From contig NC_037270.1 of NCBI RefSeq assembly GCF_000002425.4, positions 11,752,999-11,816,998 on the forward strand: a stretch of 64,000 nt of DNA, read 5' to 3'. A model generated the notes under the pieces. That model was not told the DNA's origin and made no database searches. It saw nothing but the letters and a program-made list of their open reading frames with translations. Source of the DNA: Physcomitrium patens (taxonomy: Eukaryota; Streptophyta; Bryopsida; Funariales; Funariaceae). How positions within the stretch are numbered: position 1 is the stretch's first letter; every line of letters begins with the position of its first letter. The translations under genes and the position numbers were made by a program. Below are positions 34,129 through 43,639 of the stretch, piece by piece.

Positions 34129-37100
34129 TTATGGTTGCTCTTTACGATATACATCTGCATTTATCTTCTGTCGTTCTTGAGCTTTCTTCAACTGCGCCTT
34201 CATTATTGCATGTAACTCTGACAACCGATTTGCCATATCTTCTGCTGCAGGATTATCAACTTTTGAAAAATCAAAAGTATCAAGTCGTGGATGATAGCCA
34301 TAATTGGCAAAGAAAGGTGTTTGTTGCGTGGAGGAATGTACCGTATTATTATAAGCAAACTCTGCCAATGGCAGAAGGTTTGTCCAATCATCTTGTTGGT
34401 AGTTGATAGTACACCTTAAATACTGTTCCAAGACTTGGTTTACGCGCTCTGTTTGTCCATCAGTTTGAGGATGGAAAGCTGAAGATAGCTTTATGTCCAC
34501 TTTTAAAATCTTGAAAAGAGTCCTCCAGAATCTCGACACAAATTGAGTTCCCCTATCCGATATGATATCTTTAGGCAATCCATGATAGCGATAGATATTA
34601 TCAATGAAAAGCTTAGCTGTTTCTTCACCTGTGATAGATTTTGTACATGGCATAAAATGTGCCATCTTGGTGAAACGATCTACTATCACAAATATAGAAT
34701 CATAAGATCTTGAGTTTGGAAGATCTGTGATGAAATCCATAGAAACAGAAGACCATGGTTGTTCTGGTATAGGTAATGGCTGAAGAAGTCCGTAAGGTCG
34801 ATGTCGAGGAATTTTTGATCTTGAACAAATATCACATGATTGTACAAAGTCTTTGACTGACTTCCACATTTGTGGCCACCAAAAATCTCTTGATATGAGT
34901 TCCAAAGTCTTATTATATCCAAAGTGCCCTGCTGCTGGAAAGTCATGACGTGCTTGAAGAACACGCAAACGTGCTTTTCCTTCTGGAACATATAGGCGTC
35001 CTTCAAAATATAATAGATTATTCTTGAACTCGAACTTAGAAGAATCATGAGACTTGGAAGAATTATTCTCGATATCATAAACAAGAGGGTCTGAGGACAT
35101 ACTGGACTGGATTTGCTTGAGAAAAGTTGAATCAACAGTCAATGTTGATTTCACTGCTCGGAGATGAAATTGCTCTGGTTTCAGGAGGACCGTTCTTTGT
35201 TGCTCAAAAGCTGCATCTCCTTCTTTTGGTGCAAAATAAGAACGTCTAGACAGGGCATCGGACAAACCTTGTTGTTTTCCTGGCCGATAAGTGATAATGA
35301 AGTCGAATCTTGACAAAGACATACTCCAACGAGCTTGACGACGATTCAACACGCGTGCTGACATGAAATACTCGAGGTTCTTGTGATCTGTATACACAAT
35401 GACTGGACTAGAAGCACCTTCTAGATAATGACGCCATTCTTGAAAAGAATCCACGATTGCAAGAAGTTCTTTATCGTGGATCTCATAATTGATCTCGGCT
35501 GCTGAGAATTTTCTTGAATGAAAAGCTATCGGATGAAGTTTGTCATCTGTTCCCATTTGTGATAAAACTGCACCCAAGGCAAAATCCGATGCGTCTGTTT
35601 CCATAAAAAATGCCTTGGAAAAGTCAACACGATATAAGACTGGTGCAGAGACAAACGATGTCTTCAAAGCTTCAAATGCTGCTTCCGCTTCTTGATTCCA
35701 TTGGAATTTATCTTTACTAGTCAAGCGTGTAAGTGGAGCTGCAACTCGTGAGAAGTCTTTGATGAAGATCCGATAGTAATTGGCAAATCCCAAGAAACAT
35801 TGGACATCTCTTACAGTCTTTGGAATCTTCCAATCCATGATTGTTTGGACTTTCTTAGAATCCATCATAAGACCATCATTTGAAATGATGTATCCTAAAA
35901 AGTCAACTTGAGTAGTATGAAATACACACTTTTCCATCTTGGCGTACAATCCTGCATCTCTGAGTTTTTGTAATACTTGACGAACATGTATTTCATGTTC
36001 TTCAACATTCTTAGAATAAATCAGGATATCGTCTAGGTAGCAGACGACAAAATTGTTTAAGAATTCACAAAATACATCATTCATGAGATGTTGAAAAGCA
36101 ACTGGTGCATTCGTGAGTCCAAAAGGCATGACATTATATTCAAAATGCCCGTACCTGGTTCGAAACGCAGTCTTCCATTCATCTCCTTCTTTGATCCGTA
36201 CTAGATTATATGCTCCTCTTAGATCTATTTTTGTATAGATCTTAGCTTGATTTAACTGGTCAAGGAGTCCTGATATCAAAGGTAATGGATACCTGTTCTT
36301 GATTGTGATCTTGTTGAGTCCTCGATAGTCAACACACATTCGTAAAGATCCATCTTTTTTCTTTACGAATAAAATTGGAGCTCCTGCTGGAGATTTTGAA
36401 TGGCGTATGAAATTCTTCGCTAAATTCTCGTCAATATATGTCTTGAGTTCAGCCAACTCATCTTGCGATAAACTGTAAATTGGTCCAAATGGTGGCTGAG
36501 TTCCTTCCTTGAGATCGATTGAACAATCGTATGGGCGATGCTCAGGAAGAATATCTGCATTCTTTTTCTCAAAAACGTCTTGATAATCCTGATATTGACT
36601 TGGAATGCCACTTAAAGTCTTTACGCTTTCAGAAATAGGTGCAGCATAAATAGCAAAAGTTGATCCTTCTTTTGCTGCGTGTATAAATGCTTTTGCACCT
36701 ATAAGTGCGAATTTTACTATACTAGAGTCATGGTTTTTTACTTGGTTAATAGAACTGTTACTAATGCTCTGAGGAAAATCAAGTTTACGAGAAATCCAAT
36801 CTATTCGAGGATTATACTTTTCTAACCATGATAAGCCTAAAATTACTGGATTAGAGGGAGATCTAATTATATTAAAAATTACGCAACTACTATGATCATT
36901 TATTACTACATCTACAGGAAGTGTTTCGTGAGTTACATCTCCAGAAGACAACGGACGACCATCTATGACTTCTACGTGTACAGGTTTAGTTTTTTGTATT
37001 AATGATATTCTATGACATCTAGCAAATTCTTCATCTAAAAAACAAGATGAGGCTCCTGAATCTACCAAGGCAGAGGCTTTGTAATTATTAGGTCCTAAAC

Positions 37101-37257
37101 GCACATCTATTATAAAACAAGGAGATGGTTTTGAGGAGAGGATAGGACCTTTATTAGAAGTTGTACAAGATTCCAGCCGCACGGTCCCTATTGTAGCTGG
37201 ACGTACTCGTTTTCCGACATACTGTCTTCTTTGACAGCCGTACTCCTCATTTTGTAG
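34129..37257 (-). CDS. Pol polyprotein of S1: protease, RT, RNase H, integrase
   Basis: One open frame of more than 1000 codons. It opens at 37257, overlapping the end of gag by about 67 bases in the -1 frame, so Pol is probably made by -1 frameshifting. In order: protease (LVDSGAS; VILGLSWL), RT (MCVDYRGLNKITIKNRYPLP, KIDLRGAYN, catalytic YLDDILIYS), RNase H (METDASDFALGAVLSQ, EIHDKELLAI, TDHKNLEYF, LSDALSRR), integrase zinc finger (HDFPAAGHFG, CDICSR) and DDE core (SMDFITDLP, SDRGTQF, TDGQTERVNQ). All catalytic residues are present. A TAA at 34131-34129 ends the frame before the GPF/chromodomain. The related fragment S4 has the same TAA. Confidence 0.95.
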   Translation of the reverse strand, partial: LQNEEYGCQRRQYVGKRVRPATIGTVRLESCTTSNKGPILSSKPSPCFIIDVRLGPNNYKASALVDSGASSCFLDEEFARCHRISLIQKTKPVHVEVIDGRPLSSGDVTHETLPVDVVINDHSSCVIFNIIRSPSNPVILGLSWLEKYNPRIDWISRKLDFPQSISNSSINQVKNHDSSIVKFALIGAKAFIHAAKEGSTFAIYAAPISESVKTLSGIPSQYQDYQDVFEKKNADILPEHRPYDCSIDLKEGTQPPFGPIYSLSQDELAELKTYIDENLAKNFIRHSKSPAGAPILFVKKKDGSLRMCVDYRGLNKITIKNRYPLPLISGLLDQLNQAKIYTKIDLRGAYNLVRIKEGDEWKTAFRTRYGHFEYNVMPFGLTNAPVAFQHLMNDVFCEFLNNFVVCYLDDILIYSKNVEEHEIHVRQVLQKLRDAGLYAKMEKCVFHTTQVDFLGYIISNDGLMMDSKKVQTIMDWKIPKTVRDVQCFLGFANYYRIFIKDFSRVAAPLTRLTSKDKFQWNQEAEAAFEALKTSFVSAPVLYRVDFSKAFFMETDASDFALGAVLSQMGTDDKLHPIAFHSRKFSAAEINYEIHDKELLAIVDSFQEWRHYLEGASSPVIVYTDHKNLEYFMSARVLNRRQARWSMSLSRFDFIITYRPGKQQGLSDALSRRSYFAPKEGDAAFEQQRTVLLKPEQFHLRAVKSTLTVDSTFLKQIQSSMSSDPLVYDIENNSSKSHDSSKFEFKNNLLYFEGRLYVPEGKARLRVLQARHDFPAAGHFGYNKTLELISRDFWWPQMWKSVKDFVQSCDICSRSKIPRHRPYGLLQPLPIPEQPWSSVSMDFITDLPNSRSYDSIFVIVDRFTKMAHFMPCTKSITGEETAKLFIDNIYRYHGLPKDIISDRGTQFVSRFWRTLFKILKVDIKLSSAFHPQTDGQTERVNQVLEQYLRCTINYQQDDWTNLLPLAEFAYNNTVHSSTQQTPFFANYGYHPRLDTFDFSKVDNPAAEDMANRLSELHAIMKAQLKKAQERQKINADVYRKEQP

Positions 37258-38195
37258 TTACGTCGCTTCTTTGGACAATGTTGAGCAGTGTGCTTAGGTT
37301 CTCCACAATATAAGCACAATCCTTCTTGTCGACGACGAGACTTTTCTTGCTCAGTAAGAGGTTTGAAACGTACCGCATCATTTTGCATATCCTCTACTTC
37401 TGAAGGTATGTGTCGAGGAGACGTCGGTGTTGCCATTGAATTGTAGTAACGTTGAGGCCCACTTGTGCGACTCTCGGATCGAAATTCAAAAAGTCGATTG
37501 TCGCACTTCACAGCAAAGTCAATTGCTTGACTCAATGTTTGAGGATCAGGTAAATTAAGCATCAATTTCTTTACCTCATATTGTAATCCGTAGAGAAATT
37601 GACTCACAAGTGCGGCATCATCCCACTTGATATCAGTTGCAAGTTGTCGAAATTGCGAAGCATATAATGTTACTGATCGATTGCCTTGTCGCAAAATACG
37701 GATCTTGTTGGTTGCAACACGAATTGCATCATGTTCTCCAAACATGGATCGAAACTCCGCCAAAAAAGCCTCCAGATTATCCAATATTGGATCTCGTCGT
37801 TCAAGAAAAGATGAAAACCATGACAATGCTGAACCTGAAAGAAGTGTACCAATGAATCTTACTTGTGACCCTGGAGTTGGATAGCTCTGGGGTTGAAGTT
37901 CAATCACTAGTTGGACCTGATTGATGAATCCTCGAAACTTGGATCTGGTACCATCAAACTTCTCGGGCAAGGCAACTCTCGATTCTCTAACACTCGAAGG
38001 GTGTTCCATTCTGGGAGAAGGGACATGGTTTGGTGCAGATGTTGAAGCAGCCCCAATCATCTTTATATCTTCACTTCCTACCATTCTTGTTGCTCCTTGT
38101 GGTGGTAAATTGAGTTGATGCATCGCAAGCATTAACTCCCTCAATTGTTCTTGCATCTGTGCCATTGCACTCTTCATTTCAACAAGCTCTGCCAT
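37188..38195 (-). CDS. Gag of S1 (335 residues)
   Basis: ATG at 38195, TAG at 37190-37188. The structural Gag packages element RNA. It has an N-terminal coiled helix (VEMKSAMAQMQEQLRELMLAM), the sushi/PEG10-type capsid region (VALPEKFDGTRSKFRGFINQ, LSGSALSWFSSFLE, FLAEFRSMFGE, ILRQGNRSVTLYASQFRQLA), and one CCHC zinc knuckle (CLYCGEPKHTAQHC, spacing C-X2-C-X4-H-X4-C). The N-terminus is repeated in S2 at 63968. No disrupting mutations. Confidence 0.95.
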   Translation of the reverse strand: MAELVEMKSAMAQMQEQLRELMLAMHQLNLPPQGATRMVGSEDIKMIGAASTSAPNHVPSPRMEHPSSVRESRVALPEKFDGTRSKFRGFINQVQLVIELQPQSYPTPGSQVRFIGTLLSGSALSWFSSFLERRDPILDNLEAFLAEFRSMFGEHDAIRVATNKIRILRQGNRSVTLYASQFRQLATDIKWDDAALVSQFLYGLQYEVKKLMLNLPDPQTLSQAIDFAVKCDNRLFEFRSESRTSGPQRYYNSMATPTSPRHIPSEVEDMQNDAVRFKPLTEQEKSRRRQEGLCLYCGEPKHTAQHCPKKRRNYKMRSTAVKEDSMSENEYVQLQ

Positions 38196-38369
38196 AGTAG
38201 CACTTAGAAAAGAGAAGATGTCTAATAACGCTCAAAACAAATAGAAGAGAGGAATTGATAACAAAGAAAATACTAAGAACAATATCAGTTTAAAAGAGGG
38301 TAATCCGCAACTTCTAATGCGCTTATGTCTTATCAAGAAAAAGGGGTAATCCACTCTCAATCAAGAAAA

Positions 38370-38386
38370 GACAAAGCTCTGATATT
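38370..38386 (-). other. iMet-like relic motif in the S1 leader
   Basis: On the element strand ATATCAGAGCTTTGT, about 22 bases inside the LTR, matches the initiator-Met primer site (TGGTATCAGAGC) except for the initial TGG, which reads CAA here. The TGG must pair with the universal CCA end of a tRNA. The motif is kept as ATATTAGAGCTTT in S2. Confidence 0.5.
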
Positions 38387-38390
38387 GTAA

Positions 38391-38407
38391 GTGTACTCTT
38401 GTCAATC
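38391..38407 (-). promoter_or_regulatory. Putative self-priming primer-binding site of S1
   Basis: Directly after the 5' LTR the element strand reads GATTGACAAGAGTACAC. Its first 13 bases are the exact complement of ACTCTTGTCAATC in the LTR (38585-38573), which lies 31 bases after a TATA box and so should be the RNA 5' end. Tf1 and sushi-type elements prime reverse transcription in this way, with no tRNA. Confidence 0.7.
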
Positions 38408-38938
38408 TGTCAAGGACAAGAACTCGATGAAAGCTAAAGAGTAAGTGAGACTTTTCTCAAAAAGAAATAGGACAAAATAGAAATATGTATATTAAGAAAG
38501 AAACTGGAATGGCTATTGCCAAAATACAAGAAAACTAGAGACCCTTGAAACTAGACTAGAAGCAAGAAAGGAGATTGACAAGAGTGAAGAGGGCTTCACT
38601 CTTGCCTCTATATATACTATCTAACTAGAAGCCACGTGGCGATGTTCTATAAGACCTCCAATATATGTTGACTTTCTAGGCCACATGCCTTTGCTTGCAA
38701 GGCAAGTTTTCTATAGATGGACCACGTAGTTAGCTTGTTCTTTAAGCTTCCAACATGCGCGGCACATGGCTAACTTGTTGACCAAGTTTCTAACCTAAAA
38801 GTCAACTATAGACTCCTATAAAGTCAAAGCAGCGTCTATGAAGCTTCTAAGAAGCTTCTCTAGAAGATATTACACAATTGACCTACTTTTACATACTTTT
38901 ATCTATTCATATAGGTAATTATATGTATGTCCGTGACA
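38408..38938 (-). repeat. 5' LTR of S1
   Basis: Partner of 32605-33135 at 531 bp, followed by the ATCTG duplication. It contains the promoter (38573-38616) and a perfect 11-bp inverted repeat (CAAGAGTGAAG, 4-base loop, CTTCACTCTTG) at 38579-38604. Confidence 0.97.
38573..38616 (-). promoter_or_regulatory. Core promoter and predicted RNA start of S1
   Basis: TATATATA at 38616-38609 (element strand). The predicted start is near 38585, 31 bases from the first T, at the A of ACTCTTGTCAATC. The same arrangement recurs in the other LTR and in S2. Confidence 0.65.
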
Positions 38939-38943
38939 ATCTG

Positions 38944-39127
38944 TAAATATTATTGGCCACCAATAACTAGCGTGTAAAGCTTTACGAGCCGTGTTGTCTT
39001 CCGCAAAATATCCACCACAACTGTCCAAGTGGCAACCTTCTAATATAGTACACACTTCAGTCTGATAAATACAGTGTCGCAAAACTCCATCCTTGCCTTG
39101 TTTATATAAAGCTTCACTAATCATCAT
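38944..39127 (-). pseudogene. Integrase zinc-finger part (T4)
   Basis: About 60 codons ending at the S1 insertion: EALYKQGKDGVLRHCIYQTE, CHLDSCGGYFAEDNTARKAL, YWWPIIF. It joins 32604 on the other side of S1, where HHCDPCQR completes the zinc-binding Cys pair. Confidence 0.85.
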
Positions 39128-39139
39128 ATAAGGTGCACA

Positions 39140-39724
39140 TTTTAATATTAAGAGTCATTTAAGTTTTTCATTGAAATTGGGTGGGAAGGTTTGAAATGTC
39201 AAGTAGTGAATTATTTCACTATACTATGAAGTAATTACATCTACCGCAAATAGTTTTGCATCGGGTAGTGCATCATTAATGGGTTCATTATCTAATATAT
39301 TGGATAATCAAGATAAATGGTCCATATTAGAATGTGATTTCCCTAGTCATACCTGAATAGTAAAGACAAATTCCTACAAGAGTAGAATCCATCGTGCAAT
39401 ACGACCACTCAATTGTGGCTTATTAATCATATATTTTAAAGCATCATAGTCGACATGGAAAACAAATTTATAACTAAGAAGGTAATGTCGAAACTTTTGT
39501 ATGAAATAAATCATTCCCAATACTTCTCTTTCGATTGTTGTATAATTTCTTTCACTTGTTACCAATTGACGACTTGCATAATAAATAGGATGATCCAAAC
39601 CCAACTCCTTTATTACAGCGGCATTCATAAGATTTACACTAGATCCTCTATCTACTTGCACTCTTGATAATAACATTCCATCAATTGAGACATCAATCGT
39701 AGGTGCACTCGCATCGGGATTCAA
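39140..39724 (-). pseudogene. Protease fused in frame to RNase H by a deletion (T4)
   Basis: One frame runs from the protease (PTIDVSIDGML, VDRGSSVNLMNAAVIKELGL) directly into RNase H (DHPIYYASRQLVTSERNYTT, EREVLGMIYFIQKFRHYLL, KYMINKPQLSGRIARW). All of RT is missing; in T1 the corresponding points are about 1.79 kb apart. The junction TTGGATCA fits both sides (protease LDQ and RNase H MDH in relatives), suggesting microhomology of about 7 bases. The protease Gly-Gly is also altered (DRGS). 39140-39373 carries the broken end of RNase H. Confidence 0.88.
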
Positions 39725-39749
39725 ACTTACTTCTCGGATTTCTTTATTT

Positions 39750-42137
39750 CGAGATCTACGATGAATGAATTAATGAGGAATTCAAGATAGTTCGACACTC
39801 ATGTACTACTGCCAATAATTGCTTCATAGAGATCGTAGGCTGTATGGTGGCCAAATCTTTTAGAATATCATATGGTTCTATATTAGTGGTAATTCCCAAA
39901 ATTCGTTTCTTCTTCTCAGTCCTAGACACCAACGCAGGTAAATTGGTTTTTTCTATATTAGAAATTGATAAAGCTATTGGAATTCAATTTGACAGAGCTT
40001 GTAAAATCATTTCTTTCAATGGGTAAGATTGTTCTCCTAATTGGGCTGATATAGTTTCTTTGGAATTCACGCCTCTTAGAGGATCTTTCAATGAAAAGTA
40101 TGTTTCCCAAAACTGTGTAGAGAATGGAACAACTTGACACAGAACCAAAGCCTCCATAATTAGTATCTCATTAGAGTGCACAACCGATTCAGGTCTTATA
40201 CTGAGTGAAGGACCCATGTCAAGACCTGAATTGGATGGCCCCATAATTGGGTCTAATTGGTCCTTTGCTTCAAGATCACCCAAATGTTGAATTGGTCCTT
40301 TCTCCTTTTGCTGACTTCTTGTAGAGACAGCTTGGACTACTTCTACCCGATGAACTGGTGAATCTTAAGAACCTTGATTTATCTCCTCCATTTTTCTTTG
40401 ACTTGGGATCTGCTGATCTTGATTATTGAAATAGAACGGAGCATTACATTACTGATAAGTATGTCCCGATTGTTTGCAATTCGCATATATTTGCACATAA
40501 TCATCACTAGCTCTGGGATTGAGACATTCACTAGCATAATGTCCAATTTGTCTGCAATAGAAACAACGAAGTAGTCTTCTTATATCCCCATCCGGCATAT
40601 TAGGTATTTCCATCAGTATATACCTATCAGGCTTGTTCCATATAGGGTTAGAAAATGATCTTGGTTTTCTCATTGGTACAGAAGGTACATGGTTCGATCA
40701 TGCCTGTAGAGCATATTGCTGATACTTCTTTTACTTTTTCTCCTAGATTTGAGGGTTTGATGCAGACTCCTAATTAAAATTGAAACTTTGAAAGTTATTA
40801 AATACTCAATTTTGTCGATTAGATCGATTTCCATTCCATCCAAATCTATTTTTTATTTGAACTTGATTGACGTTCCATTGAGTCAGTGGGATAATGGTCT
40901 GATTATTAAATTATTGTTGCCTTTGTAAATGTCAGTAGTTTTGGGTAGGATGCTTTCCTCCACAAAATGTACATTGAACACCTGTTCGTCTGGATGAGGG
41001 ACATTCCGTATGAAAATGACCTTATCCCTTACAATTATTACACCATACATTAGGTCTCGTCTTAAAAGACTTATGTCGTTTCTCTATATCTTTAGCCAAA
41101 TTTACGGCCAATTCTTCTATCTTCTCTGTTAGATTTAATAACAAGGCTTCATTTGGATCTTTAACAGTCGCATTAATGAACAATTCCGGTTGTTGATATA
41201 TTGGTGATGTAAAATAAGGTGTCATCGTTATTGGCGCTATTGCTTGGAGTGGTGTAGCATTAATTGGATGTTGCAACATAACGTTCTTTATATTGGAAGC
41301 CGCCATTTGTGGATAATTATCCATCGACAAATTTCTCGATTGTATTTGTTGGCTTCCTGAACTTGAAATCATTGTGGCTTCCACTGTTAATAATTGGTCA
41401 TAATGACATTCTTTCCACACCTTTGCTCGTGCCAACGATGCCTCTACCGTAGCTGATCGAGCATCTTTTATAAACATTTTTAATTCTGGTGGATGCAAAC
41501 CATTAATTAATATCGATAATATAAACGCATCTGGCATTTGATTATTTGACTATTTATGAAGTATATCCACGATCCAGCCATAATAAGACTCTATGGATTC
41601 TCTGACGAACATCTTACTATTCATAAAACTTTCTCTAAGCCGATCTTCAAATCCAATTGGTCTAAAATGGATTAGAAAGGCGTTCCTCAAGGCCTCCCAA
41701 TTGAGAATTCTACCCACTGGTTGTCGAATATACCATTCAAAAGCTGTATCTTTTAAAGTTGCTGGCAATCATGTTAACCAAATATCTTCAATTCTACCAT
41801 TATTAGCCACTTAGGTTGTCAAAAATTGAGATATATGGTGATCGAGATCAGAGCCCGACCAACCACTAAAAGTAGGTAACAGTGCCACACTTGTAGTTCG
41901 ATCTCCTACTGCTCCCATTTGTACTGCAATTAGTACTTCTAGCACTCCCGTGGCTATTGGTGTTATCACTGGTCTCCTTACTATTTGAATCTGAATTTTT
42001 CTTCCTTTGATTTTTCTTGGACCTACAATTTCTTTTTGTCGTTCCCGTAGGATATTTCTTATGCGTAACTGCTCTTGTCTTTCTTTTGTTTGTCGATTAA
42101 TTCTTTGATAATCCTCTCCCTCATGATTATCACTCAT
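39750..42137 (-). pseudogene. Gag of T4 with at least four Cys/His clusters
   Basis: Open pieces: 42137-41811 (highly basic start, RTTSVALLPTFSGWSGSDLDHH), 41768-41550 (capsid region), 41537-41022 (up to VWCNNCKG), 40673-40449 (CFYCRQIGHYASEC then ANCKQSGHTYQ) and 40283-39984. Between 41040 and 40880 the first two clusters are still partly readable (GQHPTQN-like and CTFCGGKHPTQN). The 40673 piece has a canonical C-X2-C-X4-H-X4-C knuckle. Stops and frameshifts make it non-functional. Confidence 0.75.
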
Positions 42138-42281
42138 AATCTTTTATTCTTCTTTACAAAATCAATATTACCTTCAATTATAACTTACATATTTGTAACC
42201 CTAAAATTGGTTCTTCTCACGTTTTCATTCAATATATAATTCCATCTCTCACACAATCAATTTTTAACATTTCATATTGTT

Positions 42282-42305
42282 ATCGTTTCTCCAGCAGTGG
42301 TGCCA
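42282..42305 (-). promoter_or_regulatory. Primer-binding site of T4
   Basis: On the element strand TGGCACCACTGCTGGAGAA lies three bases inside the 5' LTR. It resembles the aspartate-tRNA site TGGCGCCGTTGCCGGGG with several transitions. Confidence 0.65.
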
Positions 42306-42308
42306 AAA

Positions 42309-42837
42309 TATTGTTCTTGTTGCATTGAAGCTTCAGTAGACCAAAGCAATTGAACTAATAGAGGTGGATTCGAATATAGGGAAAGATTGGTTATATGAAT
42401 TGGATCTGTTAGTGTCACAATTGACTGTACTCTAGCTATCTGAAATCAATGATCAAACTACAAAACATCGAGGCTTACTACTTCCATCTTAATTCAACCC
42501 ATAATCCATTCTACAATTATCAATTCAACAACACTTCTCTCAATCACAATTCTTCATAATTAAATAATAAAAAAAATAAAGAGATAGCACGAAGCTTATC
42601 CCAGCTTACGACTCTCACAGTCTGGCCTCGATCTCTCTTTTCTCAACCTATTTATCCTACCAAAAAGTTGATCCATCGGCCAGCGGATTTCAAAGGTTAT
42701 GACCCTTTGAATTCTTAACCATTTATTCCACTAACAATCTATTGTTATCAACTAAACTTCCTAGCCATTAGTCTAATTCTTAAGGTTGTCAATAACCAAT
42801 CGGTAACTTACCACAAAGTTTATTTACCTATTCTACA
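42309..42837 (-). repeat. 5' LTR of T4
   Basis: 529 bp, starting TATTGTTC on the plus strand and ending TTCTACA, followed by the ATCAC target duplication. It has one copy of the 28-bp unit expanded in the other LTR, with a TATA-like GATAAATAGG about 30 bases upstream of it on the element strand. Confidence 0.9.
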
Positions 42838-42842
42838 ATCAC

Positions 42843-43610
42843 CTTTGTTTTAATCCGAAGACAATTGGTAATTACTATTAAGATATAATTTTTTGTAGAG
42901 CCACAATTCACAAGCACTCAACATGCCTGTCTACTTAGTTAACTCATTAGATACACTAGTTGACTATTTTGATAGTTGTCTAAGGCTTATTTGTTTGTCT
43001 TTGAAAAATATCAACTATCTCCTATACTGGCCCTCAATTTTTTTACTGAAAAACTTTATTTTTGTGCTCTACTTTTTCATCAATTTGGTGGCCCTCAAGA
43101 TTGTGAAACCAATGTGATTTGTTAGGGCTTGAAGTTTGATGTTTTAAATAGTGTCTAATTTAATGGTTTGACTCTCAAGAATAAAAGCATAATCCCTTTT
43201 GCACCAATATTTGTTATTTTTGTAGTGTCAATGGTCCTTCTAGAGCATCAATCTCCATCAATTTTGATTGTTGTGCCATAGTACGGGCTAGTGGCATAAG
43301 ACTCTACATTATAGGTTGTACTTTATAATTTCTGAAATCTATAGTATCAATCTTCTTTGCAATCCTAAATACTTCTTCAAATGTTTGTAAATCCTTTAAT
43401 TCCACCTCTCACTAGACCATAAGTTTCAATCTTCATATAAATAAATCCATCATCTTTGCTTCTAAAATATTATCAATTTGAAGACATAGACACTTAAATT
43501 AAGTGATATAATCTTGCATGGACCTAGATTGTATAAGGTTAGCCAATTGATCATGTGCTAACTTTCTTACATTGATGGACTAAAATTAATTTCTAAGCTT
43601 AATTATATAT
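42843..43610 (-). pseudogene. Gag and protease start of chromovirus V
   Basis: On the minus strand from 43610: QDYIT-FKCLCLQIDNI, EAKMMDLFI-RLK, LKDLQTFEEVFRIAKKIDTI, which is the Reina-type Gag pattern. Further down comes a decayed knuckle region (FHNLEGH near 43100), then NCGSTKNYI near 42890, in place of DSGSTHNFI of the protease. It runs to the T4 border and continues at 29758. Stops are frequent. Confidence 0.65.
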
Positions 43611-43639
43611 TCTTATATTCTATTATATCTATTAATAGG

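Larger units (their letters stand above)
32605..38938 (-). mobile_element. S1: young, nearly intact sushi/Tcn1-like chromovirus
   Basis: A 6334-bp element on the minus strand: 531-bp LTRs differing at five positions, self-complementary primer site, Gag, Pol in another frame, chromodomain, extra ORF, polypurine tract. ATCTG duplications flank it. Protease (ALVDSGASSCFLDE, GRPLSSG, VILGLSWLEKYNPRIDW) and Gag (PEKFDGTRSKFRGF) resemble sushi elements of vertebrates and Tcn1-like elements of fungi and non-seed plants. It is the youngest insertion in the window. Confidence 0.97.
29764..42837 (-). mobile_element. T4: Tat/Athila-like element carrying two nested insertions
   Basis: Related LTRs lie at both ends, with exact ATCAC duplications outside them (29759-29763 and 42838-42842). 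Between them on the minus strand are primer site, gag, a protease fused to RNase H, integrase in three pieces, and the end of the coiled-coil ORF. A solo T-family LTR and complete element S1 are inserted in the integrase. Without them T4 is only about 6.2 kb because RT and most of the coiled-coil ORF are deleted, so it is non-autonomous. Confidence 0.92.

Noticed and set aside
34686..35135. A 149-codon open frame overlapping S1 pol
   Set aside because: It lies in another frame of the same strand inside the integrase coding region. The pol frame has all domain motifs.
38370..38386. Initiator-Met tRNA primer site as the working primer site of S1
   Set aside because: The motif matches only after the first three positions, and the TGG that pairs with the tRNA CCA end is missing. 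It also lies about 22 bases from the LTR. I list it as a relic, and it remains the main alternative to self-priming.
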